Program-made: the position numbers and the translations under genes | Notes under the pieces: model-generated | Databases searched by the model: none | Told to the model about the DNA's origin: nothing | What the model saw: only the letters and a program-made list of their open reading frames with translations | NCBI RefSeq assembly: GCF_004011805.1 | Contig: NZ_RCHJ01000005.1 | Coordinates: 1-64,000 of the forward strand | Length of the DNA stretch: 64,000 nucleotides | From: Piscinibacter defluvii | Lineage (GTDB): Bacteria; Pseudomonadota; Gammaproteobacteria; Burkholderiales; Burkholderiaceae_C | Reading direction: 5' to 3' | Shown: piece after piece, positions 56,926-64,000 of the stretch | Layout: the number at the start of each line of letters is the position of its first letter | Position numbering within the stretch: the first letter of the stretch is position 1

Positions 56926-57777
56926 ATGTTCCCGACCCCGATCGACCGCGCCTCGGCGCCCGTGCGCGGGCTCTACAAGGCCGCGCTGCCCCTGTCGCTG
57001 CTGCTCTGGCTGGCCCCCATCGTCGCCGTCGCGCTCACCTCCATCCGCGGCCAGGCCGACCTGAACGCCGGCAACTACTGGGGCCTGCCGACGCAGTGGC
57101 AGATCGCCGAGAACTACTCGGCGGTGTTCACGAACACGCCGATCCTGCACTACATCGGCAACAGCTTCCTGGTGACGATACCCACCGTCATCGGCGCGGT
57201 TGCGCTGAGCTGCCTGGCCGGCTTCGCGCTCGGCATCTACCGCTTCAAGCTGAACCTGTGGGTGTTCTTCCTGTTCGTCGGCGGCAACTTCGTGCCGTTC
57301 CAGATCCTGATGGTGCCGGTGCGCGACCTGAGCCTGAAGTTCGGGCTTTACGACACCGTCACCGGGCTGGTGCTGTTCCACGTCGCGTTCCAGACCGGCT
57401 TCTGCACCTTCTTCATGCGCAACTTCATCCGCGACCTGCCGCACGAGCTGATCGACGCGGCGCGTGTGGAAGGCGCGAGCGAGATCCAGATCTTCTGGAA
57501 GGTGGTGCTGCCGCTGGTGCGCCCGGCTATCGCGGCGCTCGCGGTGCTGATCTTCACCTTCATCTGGAACGACTACTTCTGGGCCACCGTGCTGATCCAG
57601 GGCGACCACGCGATGCCGGTCACCGGCGGGCTGAAGACGCTCAACGGCCAGTGGGTGGCGCAGTGGCAGCTGGTCTCCGCGGGCTCGATCGTCGCGGCGC
57701 TGCCGCCGGTGATCATCTTCTTCCTGATGCAGAAGCACTTCATCGCCGGCCTGACGATGGGTGCGACGAAAGGCTGA
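56926..57777 (+). CDS. Sugar ABC transporter permease (MalG type), galactoside cluster
   Basis: A 283-residue permease with six spans. The EAA loop is ELIDAARVEGASEIQIFWKV, the last part HFIAGLTMGATKG is the usual MalG-type C-terminus. It starts one base after the upstream stop. Four bases separate it from the GTG start of the alpha-galactosidase gene, so uptake and hydrolysis are coupled at the expression level. Confidence 0.93.
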   Translation: MFPTPIDRASAPVRGLYKAALPLSLLLWLAPIVAVALTSIRGQADLNAGNYWGLPTQWQIAENYSAVFTNTPILHYIGNSFLVTIPTVIGAVALSCLAGFALGIYRFKLNLWVFFLFVGGNFVPFQILMVPVRDLSLKFGLYDTVTGLVLFHVAFQTGFCTFFMRNFIRDLPHELIDAARVEGASEIQIFWKVVLPLVRPAIAALAVLIFTFIWNDYFWATVLIQGDHAMPVTGGLKTLNGQWVAQWQLVSAGSIVAALPPVIIFFLMQKHFIAGLTMGATKG

Positions 57778-57781
57778 GCGC

Positions 57782-59935
57782 GTGGCGCGTGAACTGATCA
57801 CCCTGCAGGCGCGCGGCTGCGCGATCGCGCTCGAGCCGGTCGAGGGCGGCGTGCCGCTGTGGCGTCACTTCGGCGCGGCCGGGCTGCCCGCGGCGAGCTG
57901 GCCGCTGACCGAGGCGCGCATGCAGCCGCCCAACGCGCTGGACGGCGACCTCGCCTTCGCGGTGCTCAACACCCATGGCCTGGGCTGGTTCCAGCAGCCT
58001 TCGCTGCTGGGTTCCCGCGCGGGCGACGCGCAGGGCGAGGGCGGCGACTGGGCGCAGCAGTTCGTGGTGGACCGCATCGACCACGACGCGCAGTCGCTCA
58101 GGCTGGTGCTGCGCGACGAGGTCGCCGCGCTCGGCCTCGAGCTGCACTACCGCATCGATCCGGACAGCGAGGTGTTCACGCTGCACGCCGAGCTGGAGAA
58201 CCGCGGCACGACCGACTTCCGCGTCGACTGGCTGGCCGCGGCCTGCGTGCCGCTGCCGCCGCAGGCCGGCCAGGTGCTGGGCTTCGCCGGCCGCTGGGCG
58301 CTCGAGTACCAGCAGCACCGCGAGGCGCTCGGCATCGCCGCCTGGCGGCGCGACTGCCGGCGCGGCCGCAATGCACACGACACCTTCCCCGGCGTGATCG
58401 TCGGCACCACGCTGGCCGACGACGATGGGCCGACCTGGGGTGCGCACCTGGCGTGGAGCGGCAACCACAGCCTGCTGATCGAGCCGCTGCCCGACGGGCG
58501 GCGCCAGCTGCAGCTGGGCGAATGGTTCGCGCCGGACGAACTGGTGCTCCGGCCGGGCGAGCGCTACCGCACGCCGGATGCGCTGCTGAGCTTCAGCGCC
58601 GGCGGCCTGAACGGCCTCTCGGCCAACTTCCACCGCCACCTGCGCACGAACGTGCTGCGCTGGCCCGGCGGCCGCATGGCGCCACGACCGGTGCACCTGA
58701 ACACCTGGGAGGCGGTCTATTTCGACCACGATCTCGCAGGCCTGAAGGCGCTGGCCGACGCGGCGGCCGAGGTCGGCATCGAACGTTTCGTGCTCGACGA
58801 CGGCTGGTTCCACCGCCGCGACGACGACACCCGTTCGCTGGGCGACTGGTGGCCCGACGCACGCAAGTACCCGCAGGGCCTCGGCCCGCTGGTGCGCCAT
58901 GTGCGCGGGCTGGGCCTGCAGTTCGGCCTGTGGGTCGAACCGGAGATGATCAACCCGGACAGCGAACTCTACCGCGCCCACCCGGACTGGGCGCTGCAGC
59001 TGGCCGGCCGGCCGATGGTCACCGGGCGCAACCAGCTGGTGCTGGACCTGTCGCGCGCCGAGGTGAGCGACCACCTGTTCGGCCGGCTCGATGCGCTGCT
59101 GCGCGAGCACGAGATCGCCTACCTCAAGTGGGACATGAACCGCGACCTCGCCACCGCCGCCACCGGCACCGGCCACCGCGGGCGCGCCGGCTACCACCGC
59201 CATACCGAGGCGCTGTATGCGCTGCTGGCGCGGCTGCGCGCGGCGCACCCGCAGGTGGAGATCGAGAGCTGCTCGTCCGGCGGCGCGCGCGCCGACGCCG
59301 GCATCCTGCGCCACACGCAGCGCGTCTGGACCAGCGACTGCAACGACGCGCTGACGCGCATCGGCATCCAGAGCGGCTTCCTGCGCTTCCTGCCGCCGGA
59401 GATCATGGGCGCGCACATCGGCCCGCGCAGCTCGCACACCACCGGGCGCACGCACGAGCTGGCCTTCCGCGCCGCGGTGGCGCTGTTCGGCCACTTCGGC
59501 GTGGAGGCCGACGTGCGCCAGCTCGGCGCCGACGAGCGCGCGGAACTGGCGCGCTGGATCGCGCACCACAAGGCCTGGCGCGAGGTGGTGCACCACGGTG
59601 TGCTGCGCCAAGGCACGCTGGGCGCGCTGGCCTGGCTGCAGTCGCGTGCGCAGGACGGCAGCGCCGCGCTGGTGGCGCTGTACCGCCGCCACGAGGAGTT
59701 GCCGCGCTACTCGCCGTCGCTGCCGGTGCCCGGGCTCGACCCGGCGCGGCGCTACCGCGCGCAGGCGCTGCACGTGCCGTCGCTGCACCACGCGCGCCAC
59801 GGCGCCCCGGTGTTCGACGCCTTGCGCGAAGGCACGCTCGAGCTGAGCGGTGCCGAACTCGCCAGCATCGGCCTGCCGATGCCACCGCTGCCGCCCGAAT
59901 CGGCCGTGGTGGTCGGACTGCGGGCGGTGACATGA
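57782..59935 (+). CDS. GH36 alpha-galactosidase
   Basis: A 717-residue family 36 alpha-galactosidase. The start is taken as GTG at 57782, with AAAGG upstream; an ATG at 57761 would overlap the permease gene. An N-terminal beta-supersandwich domain (to about residue 290) is followed by the barrel. The nucleophile is D451 in YLKWDMNRDL and the acid/base D519 in VWTSDCNDAL, 68 residues apart as in the family. No signal peptide is seen. It frees galactose from melibiose- or raffinose-type sugars inside the cell. Confidence 0.95.
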   Translation: MARELITLQARGCAIALEPVEGGVPLWRHFGAAGLPAASWPLTEARMQPPNALDGDLAFAVLNTHGLGWFQQPSLLGSRAGDAQGEGGDWAQQFVVDRIDHDAQSLRLVLRDEVAALGLELHYRIDPDSEVFTLHAELENRGTTDFRVDWLAAACVPLPPQAGQVLGFAGRWALEYQQHREALGIAAWRRDCRRGRNAHDTFPGVIVGTTLADDDGPTWGAHLAWSGNHSLLIEPLPDGRRQLQLGEWFAPDELVLRPGERYRTPDALLSFSAGGLNGLSANFHRHLRTNVLRWPGGRMAPRPVHLNTWEAVYFDHDLAGLKALADAAAEVGIERFVLDDGWFHRRDDDTRSLGDWWPDARKYPQGLGPLVRHVRGLGLQFGLWVEPEMINPDSELYRAHPDWALQLAGRPMVTGRNQLVLDLSRAEVSDHLFGRLDALLREHEIAYLKWDMNRDLATAATGTGHRGRAGYHRHTEALYALLARLRAAHPQVEIESCSSGGARADAGILRHTQRVWTSDCNDALTRIGIQSGFLRFLPPEIMGAHIGPRSSHTTGRTHELAFRAAVALFGHFGVEADVRQLGADERAELARWIAHHKAWREVVHHGVLRQGTLGALAWLQSRAQDGSAALVALYRRHEELPRYSPSLPVPGLDPARRYRAQALHVPSLHHARHGAPVFDALREGTLELSGAELASIGLPMPPLPPESAVVVGLRAVT

Positions 59936-59944
59936 GGCCCCCAC

Positions 59945-60005
59945 GCTCACTTCGTTCGCTGCCCCCCAAGGGGGCGCGTCGCCACCTTCGGAACGGCCGG
60001 GCGGT
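59945..60005 (+). repeat. Dispersed intergenic repeat, copy 2
   Basis: A 61-bp element from GCTCACTTCGTTCGCTGCC to GGCCGGGCGGT, nearly identical to 28526-28583 but with CAA between the C- and G-runs and two small changes. It fills the gap between the alpha-galactosidase and dgoK genes and forms a hairpin. Confidence 0.75.
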
Positions 60006-60011
60006 GACGAC

Positions 60012-60905
60012 ATGATCGCCGTCGACTGGGGCACGAGCAGCTTCCGCGCCTACCGGCTCGCGGACGACGGCTCGGTGCGCGCGCAGCGCAGCGCCGCGGC
60101 CGGGCTGCTCGCCTGCGGCGGGCGCTTCGAGGCGGTGCTCGCGCAGCAGCTCGAGGGCTGGGACGACGAACTCGTCGCGATGGCCGGCATGATCGGCAGC
60201 CGCAGCGGCTGGCACGAGGTGCCCTACGTCGCCGCGCCGGCCGGTGCGGCCGAGATCGCGGCGGGCATGCATGCGTTCGAGGCGGCCTCGCTGCCCGGCC
60301 GCCGGCTGCTGATCGCCCCGGGCCTGAGCCACCAGCCGGCCGCGGGCGCGCCGGAAGTGATGCGCGGCGAGGAGACCCAGATCGTCGCGCTGCTCGATCG
60401 GCTGCCGGGCGCGGGCCCGCACGTGGTCTGCCTGCCCGGCACGCACAGCAAGTGGGTGCGGGTCGAGGCCGGCCGCATCACCGGCTGGCAGACCGCGATG
60501 ACCGGTGAGCTGTACGCCCTGCTGCGCCAGCACAGCCTGCTCGCCGCGCTGATGCCCGCACCGGCCGAGACCGACGGCGACGATCCCGAGGCCTTCGCAC
60601 GCGGCCTGGCCGCCAGCGCGGACGATGGCGGCCTGACGCACCACCTCTTCGGCGTGCGCACGCGCGGCCTGTCCGGTGCGCTGCAGCCCGGGCAGGCGCC
60701 GTCCTTCCTGTCCGGCCTGCTGATCGGCCACGAACTGAAGGGCCTCGTGCCGGCCGGGGCCACGCGCGTGCACCTGGTCGGCAGTGCCGCGCTGCTGCCA
60801 CGCTACGAACGTGCGCTCGCGGCGCGCGGCCTCGCGACGCAGCGCCACGACGAGGCGCTCAGTGCCCGCGGGCTGCACGCCCTGGTGCGCGCGCGCCGTC
60901 CCTGA
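60012..60905 (+). CDS. dgoK: 2-dehydro-3-deoxygalactonokinase
   Basis: A 297-residue kinase of the DgoK family. It starts MIAVDWGTSSFRAYRLADDG, with the phosphate-binding DWGTSS motif of the actin-like sugar kinase fold, then GMIGSRSGWHEVPY, CLPGTHSKWVRVE and MTGELYALLRQHSLL. It phosphorylates 2-keto-3-deoxygalactonate with ATP, giving the substrate for the aldolase at 49.7 kb. It completes the dgoK-A-D set, though it lies 9 kb downstream of dgoA. Confidence 0.95.
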   Translation: MIAVDWGTSSFRAYRLADDGSVRAQRSAAAGLLACGGRFEAVLAQQLEGWDDELVAMAGMIGSRSGWHEVPYVAAPAGAAEIAAGMHAFEAASLPGRRLLIAPGLSHQPAAGAPEVMRGEETQIVALLDRLPGAGPHVVCLPGTHSKWVRVEAGRITGWQTAMTGELYALLRQHSLLAALMPAPAETDGDDPEAFARGLAASADDGGLTHHLFGVRTRGLSGALQPGQAPSFLSGLLIGHELKGLVPAGATRVHLVGSAALLPRYERALAARGLATQRHDEALSARGLHALVRARRP

Positions 60906-60927
60906 ACCCCTGACCCCGAGGACATCC

Positions 60928-61695
60928 ATGAGCCGCTTCGCCACCTACCCCAGCCTGCAGGGCCGCACCGTGTTCATCAGCGGCGGCACCACCGGCATCG
61001 GCACCGCGTTCGTCGAGCATTTCCACGCGCAGGGCGCGAAGGTCGGCTTCGTCGGCCGCAACCGCGCCGCCGCCGACGAACTGCTCGGCCGCCTGCCGTC
61101 GGGCGCCGGGCCGGCACCGCTGTTCATCCCCTGCGATGTGACCGACATCGACGCGCTGCGCGAGGCGATCGTGCAGACGCGCGCCGCCTTCGGGCCGATC
61201 GGCGTGCTCGTGAACAACGCCGCCAACGACCAGCGCCACGCGGTCGAGGAGGTGACGCCCGAGTTCTGGGACCAGTGCATGAACGTCAACCTGCGCCACC
61301 AGTTCTTCGCCGCGCAGGCGGTGCTGGACGACATGGTCGGCCTGGGCGGCGGCTCGATCATCAACCTCGGCTCGATCAGCTGGATGATCAAGGGCGCCGG
61401 CTACCCGGCCTACGCCACCTGCAAGGCGGCCATCCACGGCCTGACGCGCTCGCTGGCCAAGGACCTGGGCAAGCGCAACATCCGCGTCAACGCGCTGGTG
61501 CCGGGCTGGGTGATGACGGACAAGCAGCTGAAGATGTGGGTCACGCCCGAGTCCGAGCGCGACATCGACGCCAACCAGTGCCTGCCCGGCCGGCTGCAGT
61601 CGGAGGACATCGCGACCATGGCACTGTTCCTCGCCGCCGACGACTCGCGGATGTGCACCGCGCAGAGCTTCGTCGTCGACGCCGGCTGGTCCTGA
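60928..61695 (+). CDS. SDR sugar 1-dehydrogenase, probable D-galactose dehydrogenase
   Basis: A 255-residue classical SDR. The NAD motif is SGGTTGIGTAFVEHF, the active site has Ser in GSIINLGSISWM and Y..CK in GYPAYATCKAAIHG; LVNNAANDQRH and NVNLRHQFFAAQAV match the D-xylose/D-galactose 1-dehydrogenase group. It would oxidise galactose to galactonolactone, the first step before DgoD. The cluster makes galactose the best substrate guess; xylose or arabinose are alternatives. It directly abuts the converging acetyltransferase gene. Confidence 0.85.
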   Translation: MSRFATYPSLQGRTVFISGGTTGIGTAFVEHFHAQGAKVGFVGRNRAAADELLGRLPSGAGPAPLFIPCDVTDIDALREAIVQTRAAFGPIGVLVNNAANDQRHAVEEVTPEFWDQCMNVNLRHQFFAAQAVLDDMVGLGGGSIINLGSISWMIKGAGYPAYATCKAAIHGLTRSLAKDLGKRNIRVNALVPGWVMTDKQLKMWVTPESERDIDANQCLPGRLQSEDIATMALFLAADDSRMCTAQSFVVDAGWS

Positions 61696-62160
61696 TCAGG
61701 CGTCGGGCGGCCGCAGCATCTCGATGTGCGGGATGCCGTCCTCGAGGTAGGGCTCCCCGACGGCTGCGTAGCCGTGGCGGCCGTAGTAGCGCTGCAGGTG
61801 CGCCTGCGCGCTGATGCGGTTGGCCCGCCCCGGCCAGTGGCGCGCGAGCCCGGCCACGGCCTCGGCCATCAGTGCATGGCCGAGCCCGGTGCCGCGCTGC
61901 GACGCGACGGTGACCACGCGGCCGATCGAGGGCTCGTCGTACTTGTGCCCCGGGTCCACCACGCGCAGGTAGGCCAGCAGCGTGCCGGCCGCATCGCGCC
62001 CGAGCAGGTGCCAGCTGTGCTGGTCCAGGCCGTCGGCGTCGAGGTAGGGGCCCTGCTCGAGGATGAACACCTGCTGGCGCAGCGCGAGCACCTCGTACAG
62101 GCCCTGCAGGTCGAACTCCGCGAAGCGCAGCCAGCGCCACGCCAGCGGCGTGGCCGTCAT
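61696..62160 (-). CDS. GNAT acetyltransferase, ElaA type
   Basis: A 154-residue protein of the ElaA family. The start MTATPLAWRWLRFAEFDLQG, ALRQQVFILEQGPYLDADGL, and the acetyl-CoA site VTVASQRGTGLGHALMAEAV (R/Q-x-x-G-x-G/A) are clear, as is the late RYYGRHGYAAVGEPYLEDGI. The acceptor is unknown. It is read against the galactose operon and diverges from the MFS gene. Confidence 0.88.
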   Translation of the reverse strand: MTATPLAWRWLRFAEFDLQGLYEVLALRQQVFILEQGPYLDADGLDQHSWHLLGRDAAGTLLAYLRVVDPGHKYDEPSIGRVVTVASQRGTGLGHALMAEAVAGLARHWPGRANRISAQAHLQRYYGRHGYAAVGEPYLEDGIPHIEMLRPPDA

Positions 62161-62269
62161 TCGGTGGTGGGGCGTGGAATCATGTCCGGACCAGTCTAGC
62201 AGCCGGGTCCGTCCGCGACGATCACGCGCCGCGCGCGACAATCCGCGTCGGCCCCGCCCTCCGACCGCC

Positions 62270-63445
62270 ATGAACCGCTCACTGCTGCTGCTGTGCGTCT
62301 GCCAGGCGCTGTTCATGACCAACAACGTCACCTTCATCGCGATCAACGGCCTGGTCGGGCTGCGCCTCGCGCCGCAGGGCTGGATGGCCACGCTGCCGGT
62401 GATGGGCTACGTGGTCGGCAGCGCGCTGGCGGCCGGGCCGGTGGCGCGGCTGCAGTCGCGCTGGGGCCGCCGGCGTGCCTTCCAGATGGGCCTGGTGGTG
62501 GCGGCGCTGTCGGCCGCGGGCGGGGCGCTGGCGGTCAGCCTCGGCAGCTTCTGGGGCGTGCTGGCGGCCACCGTGGTGGCCGGCTTCTACAACACCAACG
62601 CGCAGCTCTACCGCTTCGCCGGGCCGGAACTGGTGGCGCCCGAGAAGAAGGCGCAGGCCATCTCGCTGGTGATGGCCGGCGGGGTGGCCGGCGCGTTCAT
62701 CGGGCCGAACCTGGCGCACCTGACGCGCGACTGGCTGAGCGCCCCGTTCGCCGGCGCCTACGTGGCGCTGGTGGGCATCGCGCTGCTGGGCCTGGTGGTG
62801 ATCTCGCTGGTGCGCTTTCCGCCGCACCAGGCGCCGGCACCGGGCAGCGACACCGGCCGCCCGGTGGCCGAACTGGCGCGCCAGCCGGAGTTCGTGGTCG
62901 CCGTGGTGTGCGCGGCGCTCGCCTACGGCGTGATGAACCTGCTGATGGCGGCCACGCCGCTGGCGATGGAGCGCTGCGGGCTGCCGTTCCGCGACGCGGC
63001 GCTGGTGATCGAGTGGCATGTGCTGGGCATGTTCGTGCCGGCCTTCTTCACCGGCCACCTGATCCAGCGCTTCGGCACGCTGCCGGTGATGGCGGTCGGC
63101 CTGGCGCTGAACCTCGCCTGCGTGGCGGTGGCGCTGTCGGGCGTCGAGCTCGAGCGCTTCCTCGCCGCGCTGCTGCTGCTCGGTGTCGGCTGGAACTTCC
63201 TGTTCACCGGCGCGACCACGCTGCTGACCACCACCTACCGTCCGCAGGAGCGCATGCGCGCCCAGGGCACGATGGACTTCTGCGTCTTCACCGTCACCGC
63301 GGTGACCGCCTTCGCCTCGGGTGCGCTGGTGACGACGCAAGGCTGGTTCCTGCTCAACCTGGGCTCGCTGCTGCCGCTGCTGCTGATGGGCCTGGCGCTC
63401 GGCTGGCTCGGCCTGCGCCCGCGTTTGCCGCAGCAGACCGGTTGA
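62270..63445 (+). CDS. MFS transporter
   Basis: A 391-residue major facilitator protein with about 12 spans. The first is LLLCVCQALFMTNNVTFIAI; the loop 2-3 motif area reads RLQSRWGRRRAFQMG. A central hydrophilic loop near residues 185-205 (FPPHQAPAPGSDTGRP) separates the halves. The substrate is not clear; the short loops and lack of a large domain suggest efflux or small-organic-ion transport. It is followed after 32 bases by a CoA-transferase gene. Confidence 0.85.
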   Translation: MNRSLLLLCVCQALFMTNNVTFIAINGLVGLRLAPQGWMATLPVMGYVVGSALAAGPVARLQSRWGRRRAFQMGLVVAALSAAGGALAVSLGSFWGVLAATVVAGFYNTNAQLYRFAGPELVAPEKKAQAISLVMAGGVAGAFIGPNLAHLTRDWLSAPFAGAYVALVGIALLGLVVISLVRFPPHQAPAPGSDTGRPVAELARQPEFVVAVVCAALAYGVMNLLMAATPLAMERCGLPFRDAALVIEWHVLGMFVPAFFTGHLIQRFGTLPVMAVGLALNLACVAVALSGVELERFLAALLLLGVGWNFLFTGATTLLTTTYRPQERMRAQGTMDFCVFTVTAVTAFASGALVTTQGWFLLNLGSLLPLLLMGLALGWLGLRPRLPQQTG

Positions 63446-63477
63446 GCAACCGACGTGGACCCCCGAGGAGAAAGCCG

Positions 63478-64000
63478 ATGTCGCCCCAGGCACTGGACGG
63501 ACTGAAGGTCGTCGAGATGGGTCAGCTGATCGCCGGCCCCTTCGCCGGCAAGACGCTGGGCGACTTCGGCGCCGAGGTGATCAAGATCGAGGCGCCGGGC
63601 AGCGGCGACCCGCTGCGCAACTGGCGCCTGCTCAAGGACGGCACCTCGGTGTGGTGGCAGGTGCAGAGCCGCAACAAGCGCTCGATCGCGCTGGACCTGC
63701 GCGAGGCCGAGGGCCAGGCGATCGCGAAGAAGCTGATCGCGCGTGCCGACGTGCTGGTCGAGAACTTCCGCCCCGGCACGCTGGAGGGCTGGGGCATGTC
63801 CTACGAGGAGCTGTCCCGCGACAACCCGGGCCTGATCATGCTGCGCATCAGCGGCTACGGCCAGAGCGGCCCGTACCGCGACCTGCCGGGCTTCGGTGCG
63901 ATCGGCGAGGCGATGGGCGGGCTGCGCCACCTCACCGGGGAGCCCGGCCGCGTGCCGGTGCGCTGCGGCGTCTCGATCGGCGACACGCTGGCCGCGCTGC
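63478..64000 (+). CDS. CaiB/BaiF family III CoA-transferase, 3'-truncated by the window end
   Basis: 174 residues of the N-terminal part are visible. The start MSPQALDGLKVVEMGQLIAG follows GAGGAGAAAG. GDFGAEVIKIEAPGSGDPLR, VENFRPGTLEGWGM and RISGYGQSGPYRDLPGFGAI are family marks. D169 falls exactly where the catalytic Asp of formyl-CoA transferase is (CGVSIGD). It would move CoA between carboxylic acids; the substrate is unknown. The gene runs on beyond the window. Confidence 0.92.
   Translation, partial: MSPQALDGLKVVEMGQLIAGPFAGKTLGDFGAEVIKIEAPGSGDPLRNWRLLKDGTSVWWQVQSRNKRSIALDLREAEGQAIAKKLIARADVLVENFRPGTLEGWGMSYEELSRDNPGLIMLRISGYGQSGPYRDLPGFGAIGEAMGGLRHLTGEPGRVPVRCGVSIGDTLAAL

Overview
The window is 64 kb of very GC-rich DNA. 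Genes are packed tightly, often with ATGA/TGATG overlaps, and no stretch above 300 bases lacks a gene. The housekeeping block gmk-rpoZ-spoT beside greB, and a dispersed 58-61 bp CTCACTTCGTTCGCTGCCCCC-type repeat that I associate with this order, point to a betaproteobacterium of the Burkholderiales, perhaps the Rubrivivax/Leptothrix/Sphaerotilus branch (genus is inference). I see no rRNA, tRNA, CRISPR array, transposase, integrase or prophage gene.

Region 1 (1-18.4 kb) is the most unusual part: a long envelope system around homologues of Salmonella SrfA, SrfB and SrfC. It holds a VWA protein cut by the window edge, SrfA (one membrane span), SrfB (actin/Hsp70-like ATPase), SrfC (dynamin-like GTPase), a membrane-anchored Sel1 protein, an exported VWA protein, an FtsX-type ABC pair, an exported FGE-fold protein without the usual cysteines, and two coiled-coil lipoproteins. 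Facing them are a fused SrfA-like/VWA protein and a second copy of the glycine-zipper coiled-coil protein. Several parts therefore occur twice.

Region 2 (18.5-25.8 kb) is a likely regulated effector operon: ECF sigma factor, membrane anti-sigma-like protein, then two tandem exported TPR-CHAT proteins with intact His/Cys dyads. Together regions 1 and 2 are the best candidate for an undescribed stress or conflict system.

Region 3 (25.9-34.2 kb) holds a hydrolase, a cupin, a PLP-dependent Cys/Met-type enzyme and an SDR. It also has a possible split sensor (heme-binding DUF3365/HAMP protein followed one base later by a soluble Ser/Thr kinase) and a secreted protein that joins five Trp-rich repeats to a class A beta-lactamase-like domain.

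Region 4 (34.2-40.1 kb) is ordinary: a ketopantoate reductase-like protein, an FAD oxidoreductase, greB, and spoT-rpoZ-gmk on the minus strand.

Region 5 (40.2-61.7 kb) is a glycoside island of two halves. The first has a GH1 beta-glucosidase behind a perfect LacI-type palindrome, a complete sugar ABC importer, the LacI regulator, a Gfo/Idh oxidoreductase and a TIM-barrel isomerase. The second, divergent from a LysR regulator, has dgoA, dgoD, an ABC ATPase, GH42 beta-galactosidase, binding protein, two permeases, GH36 alpha-galactosidase, dgoK and a sugar 1-dehydrogenase. This makes a nearly complete oxidative (De Ley-Doudoroff) galactose route: import, hydrolysis, oxidation, dehydration, phosphorylation, aldol cleavage to pyruvate and glyceraldehyde-3-phosphate. 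Only a lactonase is not seen. Both importers carry a strong hairpin between the binding-protein gene and the first permease gene.

Region 6 (61.7-64 kb) has an ElaA-type acetyltransferase, an MFS transporter and the start of a CaiB/BaiF CoA-transferase cut by the window end.
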